Source: Chondrus crispus
Taxonomy: Eukaryota; Rhodophyta; Florideophyceae; Gigartinales; Gigartinaceae
Direction of reading: 5' to 3'
DNA length: 64,000 bases
NCBI RefSeq assembly: GCF_000350225.1
Contig: NW_005178827.1
Span: 52,666-116,665, forward strand
Shown here: one piece after another, positions 39,270 to 51,221 of the stretch
How positions within the stretch are numbered: the stretch's first letter is position 1
How the letters are laid out: every line of letters starts with the position of its first letter
Made by a program: the position numbers and the translations under genes
Notes under the pieces: generated by a model
The model's database searches: none
Seen by the model: the letters and a program-made list of their open reading frames with translations, nothing else
What the model was told of the DNA's origin: nothing

Positions 39270-41852
39270 CGAGCGCCAATACCGGTCGATAAACGGCTGC
39301 GAAAGCCCATCGGCGGGCTCGTAGGTGTCGTCCGAAGCGGCATATCCATACGACCGGACCTTGTAGTCGATCCCGCCGCGCGCAGTACGGTGTCCGACAA
39401 TGCGGTCAACGACGTACTCCGCGCTTGGCGTTGCGGCTTGTGCGTCCGGTTCGGTCGATGTGGCCGAGGTAACGGTATCCCCCGTGTACTATAAACCCCC
39501 CTGGGGGTTTAAATTAGATTAGATCCAGAACTAGATCAGCTACTGTAGAGCGTCGAGCTCTACAGTACAACCGCGCGTGTCCACGTGTACACCACGGGGA
39601 CAAGGGACACGCGCATACACGTGCATACGTGTACAGCGCGCGAACGAAGCGCGCACGCACCACGGGTAATACGTGTACTGTCAGCCTCGACATAGCTGAC
39701 AGTATTACAGTGCAGGCCGACCTGCACTACAGTAGCCCACTACAGTACCTCGGTACTGTAGTGTTATGATAGATTGTTTTGTATATTAAATATGGAGCGG
39801 ACCGACGGCGGCGGAGGGGGACAAGCACGGACTTGTCCTCAATCGACCGCCAAGGTCAGTCCACCCAGCTTATTCTAAACGTCGCCTTCGCTCTTCGCGC
39901 GCGTTTAGTCGGAGCCGAGCCGGAGTGGACGCGCAGCACGCGAGCGAGCACGGAACCGCCTCCGCCCGTCAGCACTGGTACGTCACCCAGTGCTGCTCCG
40001 GGGCGTCGAGGCGTCGATCTGTTCGTGCGTGCGCGCGTCCCTGCTCGCTCCCGCTCTACCACCGCTACCCGGGCCGGAGCCCGGTTCCGTAGCTGGTTGG
40101 CCCGCTTCCCCCTTCTCCGATCCGGGGTCTACAGGTCGAACTGCGCATGCACCTCCAGTCGTCTGGGGGTGTTTATGCTACACCCCGGCCCGCCCGGCAT
40201 CTTCGTAACGCGGTCGATGCTCACGCGATTTTCCACGCCGTCCTGCTCGATGAGGACCGTAGTATCCGTAGCGGAGCGCACGCGAAACGGACTCTCTGTC
40301 TTCGGTAGTAGTTTGACAGAGAGCTCGTCCGTTCCGGTCGTACCTTGCGCACGCGTGCGGCGCTCGACGTTTGTCCACGGGCGGGGCGAGCGATCGACGT
40401 GGACAAAATCGCCCGCACCAACGACCGGACGGAAGCGGACCTTCTTGTCAGAATCGTCCTTGTACCGCATTTGCGATGCCGCTAATTTCGCCCGAGCGCG
40501 GTCGAGAGCGTCGCGAAGCTTGCGCAGCGTAGCGCGCTTGTACTGCACCGGGGTCCGCGGGTCCTCTCGATGGGTCCCCGCGTCCTGCGGGACAGTACCA
40601 GGTAGAATTAGACCGGAGGGTGGGCGCGTTAACACCAGGTCAAACGGAGTCGTCTCCGTCGACCGGTGGACCTGCGTATTGTACGCGAAGGTCAGCGGCT
40701 GCGCGTAGTCGTCCCAATCGCGCTGGTGCTCCTCCACGTAGTGCCGGAGGCATTGCACCAGCGTGCGATTGAACCGTTCGGTCTGCCCATTCGACTGGGG
40801 GTGGTAGGCCGTCGTGAGATAATGCCGCACCCCCCAGGAGGGCGCATACGGCGTCGAAGAATTTCGCAGCGAACTGAGAGCCGTTGTCGGTTAGTACGTA
40901 GCGCGGCTCTCCGTAGACGTAGACCCAGTTGTCTAGAAACGCGTTCGCAACGACCGAAGCGGTTGTGGTCCGGAGCGGGATACTGCGCGTTAGCTTGGAG
41001 AACCGGTCGGTAATTACCAACACGTGTTGGTTTCCGTTCGCGGTCCTGGGCAGGGGCCCCAGGAGGTCCATCGCGACAAACTCCAAGGGGCCCGCCGCGG
41101 GGAACAGCTTGAGATCCTTTTGGTTCTTGACAAGCGTCCCGCGGGTCGCAGCGCACGAGGTGCAATTCCGTAGGGTCGAAAACGCGTCGCTGGCCATGTG
41201 TGGCCAGTAGTACTCCCTGCGAAGGGTGTAATACATACGCGTTGCTCCCGGGTGACCTCCCAACCTCGGATGTTGTGCCAGGTACAGTACCCGGGGCGCA
41301 ACCGAGTCGGTACCACGCGCTGCAGGGTTCCATCCAGCGAGCACTTCCTGACCAGAAACCGTAGCGGTCAATGTCGAACTTCGAGTTCGGCGTCCCAACG
41401 GTTTCCGCGGCAAAGCGGCAGAATGCGTCCTCAGCTTGTTCGCGTAGAAATTCCTCAACCGAGATGGACGCAGCGTCGCGTTCCTCGGGAGTTATCGCGA
41501 GCGCGTGACAACCGTCCGGACGGTCTTGCGGCGGGTCCCAGTTTACATTGTCCAGGAGGGCCTGGCTGCCCTCATCGTACTGGACGGCGAAGCACGGGCC
41601 CTCATCATCGACCGCTTCGGTGTCTCCTCCATCGGTACGTAAGCGCGATACGCCGTCCGCGAGTTGGTGCTTGACGCCTGGGCGGTACTGTACCTCGTAG
41701 TCGTACTCCGCCAAGCCCAGGCGCAAGCGAGCGAGCCGACCGGAACTGTCCGCTAAATTCAGGACCCAGCGTAGGGCCTCGTGATCCGTGCGGAGGTTGA
41801 ACGCGCTTCCGTATAGATACCGCCGTAGGGTGAGGATGCTCCACACTACGGC
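39270..41852 (-). mobile_element. Old Ty3/chromovirus fragment (pol 3' half), split by a solo LTR
   Basis: The minus strand carries the later part of a Ty3-type pol in order: end of RNase H (about 41.65-41.85 kb), an integrase zinc-binding region and core with its DDE signature region (about 40.75-41.3 kb), integrase C-terminal part (about 40.2-40.7 kb), and on the far side of the inserted LTR a chromodomain-like stretch (about 39.3-39.42 kb). The gag and RT parts are missing: the element is cut at 41852, where another repeat begins. It is a heavily broken fossil with several interruptions, and older than the solo LTR lying inside it. Confidence 0.75.
39485..40182 (+). mobile_element. Solo LTR of the 53.5-kb element family
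   Basis: This 698-base direct repeat of 53482-54185 begins TGT and ends TGCTACA. It is flanked on both sides by the 5-base target duplication CCCCG (39480-39484 and 40183-40187). No internal sequence is attached, so it arose by recombination between the two LTRs of a full element. It differs from the 53.5-kb LTR at few positions by eye, so both insertions are young relative to the host fragment it interrupts. Confidence 0.9.
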
Positions 41853-42043
41853 TGTAGTGCAATGTGCCTGTCAGGCCGGAACCAGGGTCCAACGGTCCAG
41901 CAACAACACAACCAACAAGAGTTGCCGACGGCACAGCCCTACGGAGTGTCCGATTCTCCCTTTCCCTTTAAGTGGGTTTGCGGCCCACAGTAGCTCAAAT
42001 CCCTGATAGGGGGGCAAAAGGAAGGAATCCCCCTTCAAGCTAT
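41853..42043. repeat. LTR-like repeat, first copy (truncated)
   Basis: About 190 bases starting TGTAGTGCAATG are repeated in the same orientation at 52551-52740 with moderate divergence (shared blocks GCGGGTTTGCGGCC-like and CCCTGATAGGGGGG). The left end abuts the RNase H part of the old fragment; the right end is cut by the next element. It is probably the end of another LTR family. Confidence 0.6.
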
Positions 42044-45000
42044 TGTAGTGCACTGTACTCGGTACCGTGACAGCTGTCCTAATCTCGCCAAAATCGCGCT
42101 CGCCGCCACCACGTGTACCACGGGTACACGTGGACCCCTGTCTCTCTGCCGGACCATACCGGTGGATACGTGTGAGCCCTCCGCCACCTGTCGGGTCTAT
42201 AGGGGCCGTTACTTGGTCGCCTCGGGGCTACACCCGTTATATTCTAGTTATTCTAATTCACAGTATAATTCAGCTTCGGCATGAAGGCGACGGGGACTAT
42301 ACAGTCAGCCCGATGATGATCAAAGTAAAGAGCCACGAAGCCTCGGGTCTTTTACCTTGGTTTCTGGATTCCAGGTTGTAGCCTCGACTCGGTACTGGCT
42401 CGCCCATACCGACCGAGCCATCTACACCCCTGGAATCCCAACTGCCTTCCCCGCGCGCTTCGACCCCAACCGCGCGAGCGCTACGTTAAGTACTGTGCTG
42501 TCCGTTCTGTTAGTTCTGTTTTTCCTTTAATTCTTCCTCTTTATTGCTGACTACGTTGCTACTTTCCTACCGCGCAAGCCGCGCCCGGATCCCGGTTCCG
42601 GTCATCCACCGGGTGGTCTCCCGAATTCCCTTACGCGTTCGAACTCGCGTCGCTCTGCCTACAGCCGCCACACCTGGCTGTAGTGCACGACATTTTGGTC
42701 TCCCGACCTAGAAACAGTCTATACTCTCGTGCATCCGAGTGTCCTCTTTCTTCCCTGACCTACTTTCCCTTTCTATCTCTCCTCCCTGCGCCCTTCCCTC
42801 ACGCACCGATCGTAGGTGTATACACCATGGTGACCGGCTCCGAGTCGTCCCATGACACTCGTCCGAGAGACGTCCCAGCGCCCGTCGCGGCGTGGATCAC
42901 GCGGAACCGCCGCGAAGGCCTCCGTGAAGCCGAGAGGTTTTCTCTCAACTTGATCGAGGAGAAACTCAACTCGCACACCGCCAAGATACGCGAGATGTTG
43001 GACAGCCTTGTTGCTTGTAAAATCGCCGCGCAGGCGGAGGTACAGTCCCAACAGGGACGTGATTGCCTCGCCGCACTAGAAGGCGTTCTAACTCGGGCAT
43101 GGCCAAAGGACATCGGGTCCACCGTCGACAAGACGCTCCTTCCCCTACGAGAGGAAGTAAATCGCCTGACGCAGGAAGTCAACGACCTCCGTCGGCGTAA
43201 CCTCGCCTTGGAATCGGCGCAAACACGACCCGTCCCCGCTGGACAAGACAAGTCGACCGCGTCGAAGCCGAGACCATATCCGCAGTTACATGCGATACAA
43301 CCGTTGGACGAAAATCTACTGTTCGCCGACGTCACCAAATCGGCCCTCACGGCCGCCGGGATCCCGCTCCCCGATCCCCTAACTATGGAGGGACAACGGG
43401 ATCCTATCCCGGACCTAGCGGCCGCCCGAGGCCCGTCGCCAAGATCGTCAAGCGACAAGAAGGTCAAGACCGAAGGCCGCCGTCACAAGTCCGGCCACGG
43501 AAGCCGACCTGACCCGGAGGATTTCTCCGGTTACTCGGGTGGATCCCCGCCCTCAGCTTCAGAATCCGACTCCGATTCGGACTCCGAAGCCGAGGCATTC
43601 ACGGTACCACAACCGACCTTCGGCCCTAAGGCGAAGAGTGTCACGGTGTGGAAACCGACCAACCACCGCTTCCGAGGCGCGTGTAATTATCGAGCTTACC
43701 GTCTCGTGAATACCGACCCCACCGTCGATGCAAAGGTGTACGCCACGACGCGTAAGCGCGTGCAATATTTCCTCGTCGTAATGGGAGAGTACAAGTTTAA
43801 CGGGTCCGACCCGATCAAAGTCATCAGCTTTTTGGCTAGATGTAAGGAGAATTTCGACAACGCAGAAATGTGCGAGGCAATGGCTCTCATGGCCTTGCCG
43901 CATCTCTTCAACCCGCCGGCGAAGGAGGCGTATGAATACCATCGAGGATATTTCCGACGCAATCAAGGGATTGCGTCGTGGCCAGCAGCAGTGAACTGGT
44001 TGCTTTGTACGTATGCTACGAATATTCAGATCGATCAAGCACTCTCTGTGGTGCTGGATTTAGGCCAAAACCCCGGCGAAGTTGAGACCGAGTATGCGAC
44101 TCGTATGTTAACCGCCCTCGCGCGGTGTGGGGACATCCATTCCCCCTATGAACGCACTACCTTGTTCATAGAGGGCCTCCTTCCGGCGATTAAGCCGTTG
44201 GTGCTCCAAGCAAGGGAGAATCGCCCCCGATCCTCATTCGAGGACACGGTGGCCGAAGCCCGCGCTCAAGGGGCGGCCTACCGCGCGCAGACGGCTGGCG
44301 GAAGAAGACGCGTTGACTTCGCAAGACCCGCCGCCAAGCAAGTGTTGGCGACAGCAGACAGTATGCCCTCATCGACAACCGCGGGTCTGACCCCGAGCTA
44401 TCATATCGGCCTGGACGCCAAGAACTTCCTCGCCAATGACGAGCCATTCGCCGCGGCAGCTGGGTCACCGTCATTTCCCACCGAGGGATCCTCATCCAAC
44501 GACAAGGATTCGTTGTTCTACGGAGAGCGACCTACAAGGACCCGCCTAGGCTTCCGAGACCGCGCGAGAAGTCTCCCGGATGGGCTGGTCGAGAGGGAAC
44601 CCGGGACATGAAGATACCTTCCCCGCAAATCATCTGCTACACATGCTACAAATTTGGGGATCATATTAACCCCGACTGTAGCATGAAGGTGCGCGATGTG
44701 TCGCTCGTCCCTCATAATTTGGAGAAGCTCACGGCGGCACAGAAGGCCCGTGTTCCGGCGGACGCGTACTTGCGCGCTGTAGCCCTCCTCAGTTTCGAGG
44801 CGAATCGGCTGATCGCACCCGTCCTGCCGTCGAGATCCCCCTCCGCTTCGGGGAAGTCAAGTCCCCCTCGCGGTAAGACCGCACCTCCGAAAAACTAGGA
44901 GACCCACAGCTGAAAATCGCTGACATTCCATCGCGGGACACCGCGTCACCCCCGCCCCCGAAGCCGGCGATCCGCGTCTTGGGACGGAGACACGCTCGCC

Positions 45001-48000
45001 AAGCGAGCCCCTTCAGCCCCGATCCGACGGGCATGGGGACGCTCCGCCGACCGTGGCGTCTTAACAACGGGAGGGGCTCCCCCGATGACAAGGCCGTCGA
45101 GCCAGTTTGTACGCTGTCTCGACGTAATTACAAGGTCTGCGCCGACCTTGGGATCACCACCTCCATCATGGTGCGTCAACTCACCATCCTGGACACGGGT
45201 GCCGGCTCCAATTTTGTCCGCGCCGACACCCTGCCCAAAGGATGGGAGAGCGTAATCGAACCGGGGGAAGTCCCGACGATCGCCGACGCGAACGGGCGGC
45301 CGTTACGAACAAGCGGGTCCATCACCCTCGTTGTTCGACTAGCAACTCGCACCATGAAATGCAAGTTCATCGTGTGCGAGAGCCTGGCAGCCCCCGTCAT
45401 CCTGGGCTGTGACTTTAACGACAAGTTTGTCGAGGCCATCTTTCCACGTCGGAAGGTGGTCGAGCTCGATGATGGGACGAAATTCCCGATCGTCAGAAAA
45501 CCGGCAACTCGTCGAGCCGAAGCACCTCCGCTCCCCTCGGAGCAGGAGTATGAAAACGACCCAGGTCGAGTTTCCCCCAAACTCAAGGTTTCTCGTCCGG
45601 TTATCATACCACCCGGGACACAAGCCTGGGTGCATGTGACCAACGGTCGTACGGGTCTTTCCGTATTGGAACCCAACCCGCAGTTATATGCGAAACACCG
45701 CGTCTCCCTGTCGAATGGGGTCGCGCACATCACCGCACTTCGAGAGTTCAAGGTCTTGGTAGCCAACTTCGCCTCAGCCCCCAAGCGCCCCTCGAAGAAC
45801 CAGGTGCTGGGGTACGCTACCCCTCATCCGCGTGCCATGATACGCACCACGATGCCTCTCGACGCCCTCCTAGCGGCGGAATTTACAGAAGGGGACAAGC
45901 CCCAATCTGAGAAGGGGGAGAAGCTCCCCCCGGCTTCGTCGAAGGAAGAACCCCAAGAGATTGACGCTGTCTCCCTCCAACATCTGCCGTCGCATGTCCG
46001 CACGCGAGTACGTGACATGCTTACGCCGTACTCCCGTATGTGGAGTGGCGATCTCGGGGAAGTCCGGGCTACGCAGCACCGGATCGACCTCAACCCCGGC
46101 TCGAAGCCGTTTCGATGTCAGCCATATCGGGCTGGACCACGGTCTCGACAAGCCGAACAAGACGCCGTGGATGGGATGATCTCAAGCGGGGTCATCTCCC
46201 GATCGCAATCCGAGTGGGCATCTCCGGTAGTTCTCATTCCCAAAGCGGACGGATCCCTCCGCTTCTGCGTCGATTACAGACGCTTGAACGCGATGACAGT
46301 ACGGGACACTTACCCGATTCCTCGCATGGACGAGTGTCTGGACTCGCTCGGCGAAGCGAACGTGTTCACAACTCTAGACTGTGACTCGGGTTATTGGCAA
46401 ATCCCCGTTGCGGAAGAAGACCGTCCGAAAACCACGTTCACGTGTCATGCCGGTACTTATCAATTTAACCGAATGCCGTTCGGGCTAATGAACGCGCGCC
46501 CCACCTTCCAACGGATGTTGGACATTCTCCTCTCCAGATACCGATGGAAGAGTTGCCTCATATATCTAGACGACATTATCATATTCTCGAAGGATTATGA
46601 AACTCATCTCAAGGATGTTAAGGTTATACTCTCTGCATTACAACAAGAGGGGTTATCACTGAAATTGAACAAGTGCAAATTCTTTCAGGACTCCGTGGAG
46701 TACCTGCACCACATCATTCGACCCGGGGAACTTCATGTCCACCCGAAGAATGTCTCGGCCTTGGCCGAGGCCAACCCGCCACGAACCCAGACCGAGCTCC
46801 GCTCGTTTCTGGGTATGTGTAACGTGTACCGACGTTTCGTCGACCACTTTGCCAAGATTGCGGCGCCGTTGACGTCCATGCTCAAGAAAGAGGAGCCCGA
46901 TCGGCTCCCCGAACTGGACGAGGACCGCAGGTCTGCCTTCGAAGCTCTGAAGACTTGCCTGATTTCCCCGCCGATCTTGCGACTACCGCGGTTGGGGCTA
47001 CCGTATTCCCTTGACACGGATGCATCCGACGCCCAACTCGGTTGCACGTTACTACAGCAACACGAGGATGGTAACAGATACCCTGTCGGGTTCTGGTCGC
47101 GAACGCTCTCCTCGGCGGAAAGGAATTACTCCACGACGGAGAAAGAATGTTTGGCCATTGTATGGGCCATTCAGACGCTGCGTCCTTACTTGGAACGCGA
47201 GCGATTCACGGTTAACACCTACCATCATTCCCTTCGCTGGTTAATGAATCTCGGCGACGCAAGCGGGCGGCTAGCACGGTGGCGCTTGCGCCTAGCCGAG
47301 TTTGACTTCGACGTCACGTACGTGAAGGGCATCAAGAATTGTCTCGCCGACGCCCTCAGTCGAATACCGTCTACAAGGGGCACAACCGTCCCCATCGACG
47401 AAGAAATGCCGTGCTTCTCCGTTTTGGAGTTTCACGAAGACAAGCCGGAAGCGGAACCCGAGGAGTGGGACGACGACATTCACGACGGATGCTTCGCCCT
47501 CGCCCTCGCCCCCCCGGCTTCCAAGGCCGCGATTACACACGACGAGATTGTACTCGCTCAACAATCCGACCCGTTCTGTAAGGAGATCGCTTCCCATCTT
47601 AAGAAGGGGGAGGGGTGGCCCAAATTCGCCTCTCCAAGTTCTTCATGAACACGGAAGGGGTACTTTGTCGGAAAGCACACCTTGACGGTGTTGAGCAAAT
47701 CGTCGTACCAACCACTCTGCGCGAGCGAGTGTTGTATCTGGCGCATTACCCCGCCGCCTCGGGACATCCCGGAGGCAAGCGTTTGTTCTACACATTAAGA
47801 CAACGGTACTACTGGCCGAGAATGTCCGTCGACGCATACGCCACAGTCAGAAGGTGCTCCGACTGTGCGAAATCGCGCATTAAATTGCGTAAGCACAACG
47901 CGAAGTTGAAAACGTTCCCTCCGATGGGACCCTTGGAGTTTATCGCTATTGACATCCAAGGCAAACTCCCCAGAACACCAAGAGGCAATCGATACCTCTT

Positions 48001-49855
48001 GGTAATATCTGATCGTTACTCAAAGCTGACCCGAACGGTGCCGCTTAAGAGAATTACCGCCGAGACCGTTGCTCAGGCGTTCGTCACACACTGGGTCTTC
48101 GTATACGGAGCCCCAGTGAAGCTACTCTCCGACAATGGGAGCCAATTCACGTCAAGGTTCTTTCTTGCCGTGTGCAAAATCCTTCGCGTCGAAAGCGTGT
48201 TCACCACAGCTTATCACCCACAAGCTAATGGACAAGTGGAGAGGTTCAACCGCACCCTGGTGTCCTCCCTACGGCACTACCTAGCCGACAACCAACGCGA
48301 TTGGGACCAGTTCACGGACGCGCTAACCTACGGTTACAATTGTACCGTGAATCGCATGATCGGTATGAAGCCGTTTGATCTTGTGTTGTCCCGGACCCCG
48401 TCGCCGCTTTCCATCCAATAAACCCCTACACTGGAACAGGATGTCTCGCGGACGCAATATAAGCTCCGTTTCTTAATGTGGTTACGCGGGCTAATGTCAA
48501 CAGCCCGCGACATGCTGCTCGCCGGTCAAGACCGCTATAAACGCGATTTCGACAAGAGATTGCGGACGCCGACACCGCACTACGCAATTGGTGATCAAGT
48601 CCTCATCGAGCGAGAGACATCCCTGCGAGTGGATGAGAAGACGTATAAGGACCGGGTCAATAACAAGTTAGCCCCACGGACGGAAGGCCCGTTCCCAGTG
48701 GTGGCGCTCGACGAGCATACAGTGACCATTGTCCGGACTACAGGCCTGAAAGATAGAGTCTCGAGAGACCGCATTGTGAAAGCTCCCCCACTACGGACCA
48801 TAACCGCCGACGCCGAACCCTCGTCACCTACGCCAACCGACGGCGACGCGTCTACCTTCATCCCCGCCGAGGCACCTCCCCGCCCGCTGAGAGACGACCT
48901 CGGCACAGGTAACCCGGATATATCTCCGCCAAGGTCAACAGATCCTGAGGACCAAGACACTACTGGCGATAAGAACGAGGTCGAAAACGTGACGCCGGGC
49001 GCGAAAGCAGCACGACCTTCAAGGTCAAAATCAATTATCCAGCCCAAAGGGGGCCCTCCTGCATCGGGATTACTGCACGCTCTCCGATACGGCACGCACG
49101 CCCGGGTCATTTCCCAATTGAGCAGGAGATCCGCTACTGTAGGCGAAGGATCCGTGTCTAAAGAGGGACTCCCTCCCCCACGGCTACCGTCACGGTTAGA
49201 GTCGCCTGGTCACCGCGGCACGCATGCCCTGGAGACGAGGCGTACCGCAACATGCCCCCGGCGAGCGACCGGCGCCCCGAACGGCGATAAGTCGCCAAGC
49301 GAACGAACGCGTACCCTCACCGCTAGGCCACAGGACACGTGGACACGGGACCCGGAAAAAATTCGAAAGCAAATATCCCCGACCGAGCCCGCAGCACCGG
49401 CGGTGACCGCGGACTCCACTCGCTGCCCCAATGAGACGCCGTCGGGTACAGAGGAGATCGCCAGGAGGTACGTCGCCAAATTTGCGTCTATGGGCACCTT
49501 CGGTCAACCCCTCCCCCTGTCCCCGGGGAGCCCTCCTCACCGGTCAACCGCGGTTGATTCCTCATATCAACACGCGTCAAACACGCCCGCTGAGGCGACA
49601 AAACGACCTCCTTCCCCTACAGAGGAGGCCCCACAGACCTACGTGGTTGAGGCGCTGACGGGACACAGGCCGGGACCGGACGGGATACCACTCTTCCGAG
49701 TCCGTTGGTACGGATACACCGTGGACGATGACACCTGGGAACCCGCAAATTACATCGATTACAATAACGTTGTGCGGTTTGGCAAGCGCAAGCGTCTCCC
49801 CACCCCGGACCTCCACTTATGGTCCACCCTGGATAGCGTGGGGGTCGACAACTAG
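42044..49855 (+). mobile_element. Ty3/chromovirus element, 5' LTR plus gag-pol, broken
   Basis: A probable 5' LTR (42044-42692) begins TGTAGTGCA and ends TGCACGACA, near-perfect inverted ends. It is followed by a primer-binding-like TGGTCTCCCGACC at 42696. The coding order is Ty3-like: gag from about 42.83 kb, a zinc knuckle near 44.65 kb, aspartic protease with DTGAGS near 45.2 kb, reverse transcriptase with YLDD near 46.6 kb, RNase H to about 47.3 kb, integrase about 47.7-48.7 kb, and a C-terminal chromodomain near 49.65-49.8 kb. The reading frame is interrupted about four times, so it is a fossil. No matching 3' LTR is found downstream, so the right side is truncated or replaced. Confidence 0.85.
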
Positions 49856-51221
49856 CTCACGCGCTCACCGTTTAGGTGTTGGTGTTGCGCCCCGTGCCCT
49901 CTCCTGACGACGGCCCTCACCCTGCCCCAGTCGCAGCGACTGCCACCTAGCGGTTTCGGCAGCACCATCCCCCGGGGTACTGGTGATCCGTTCCGTCCCG
50001 GACCCCGTCGACTGCACACGGGCCCTCGTGTCATAGCACGTCCGTCATCCGCCTTACGTGAGCGGAGAGCCGCAACGTCCCCGCTGGTCTGTCGGGAGGA
50101 CGTCAAGTCCAACCGGTTGTACGCCCCAACCGGCGTGGTCACGCCTCGCGACAGGCGCCCCCAGACTTAGGAGTCGTGTTTGCTCCTCGGGTGGTGACGC
50201 CTCAAGTCACGCCCCGTCATATGGCACCCTCGCACCCCCTTTGGGTACCGCGCGCGACAACCCGGGATCCTGCACTAGGGCGGTCACGTCACTCCCCCTA
50301 CCTCTACCGGTCGGCAAAACGCTGACGTTACGCGAAATCTGCGCTTCTCCGACCTTCCCGTCCTCGCGAGCGACGTCTCGCAGTCGCCGCTGTAGCGGCT
50401 AGCCGGAGTGACCCCCCCCCCGCAGTGTGTGTTCTCTCTGGAGCCCGACACACGAGATAAGCGAGGGTCAACGTTGACGTGACCCTCATAGAGGGCTGAC
50501 CCCGTCCCTGGTTTCGACCCCCTGGCGGAGACAACCGTCACTCGTCATAATGAAAAAAAACGAAAAAGGGAGCCTTTTCGTTGCGTCGTATACGAGCATC
50601 GCGGGAACACCGTTCCCGGAGTGCTGTCGTTACGACGCTCGCCCGTGAGTCGGATTACCACAAGGGGAGACGTGGACCACCCTCCACGTACAGAGCCCAT
50701 CGATATCAACGTCATTGACAACGACTCGGGCCCTCACGTCGTGCATATCGGCCCCAACTTACCGCGCGCCGCCCCGCGTATCCGCGAACGTCTACAAAAG
50801 GCACTCTTGAAAAGAGAGGTCCCGTTTATGGCTAACCATCACACCTCACTCGGAGTATCTCCCCTCTTTCCCGACTCGTGAGTTACGCGCTACCCCGGGG
50901 TGCTCCTTTACGAGGACGCACACCCGCCACATACCACGACTCCTCATAAGTCGACGAAATCATCCTCAACCCCGGTGACCGGAGCCACTGGTGCATCAGA
51001 CGGGATCGACCCCTCCTCCGAATCGAGGGGTCCCCCGCGACCGTCGCTGCCGCCGGAGCCGTCCCTCCCATCGGGGTGTCCACCACGACCGTGGTAACCC
51101 CCGCGTCCACCGCCGTCTTGAGGCGCTTCACTCCCGCCACAAACTCGGCGTTGCTCACTAATTTCAAGAGTTCGCCCTCGGAGACGCCCAACTCGGCAAA
51201 CATACGCCGCCGTACACCCGA
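49856..51221. other. GC-rich non-coding stretch after the chromovirus
   Basis: No recognised gene. A purine-rich patch (AATGAAAAAAAACGAAAAAGGGAG, about 50550-50575) could be a polypurine tract. A plus-strand ORF at 50621-50881 and minus-strand ORFs below 51203 have no family resemblance; the latter may be a continuation of the 51222-52535 gene in another frame or exon. Confidence 0.4.

Noticed and set aside
40129-40182. C-terminal extension of the old integrase frame into the solo LTR
   Set aside because: The reading continues into inserted LTR sequence by chance and is not part of the protein.
49852-51203. Short ORFs on both strands between the chromovirus and the orphan ORF
   Set aside because: Short, mutually overlapping, with no motifs; not strong enough to call.
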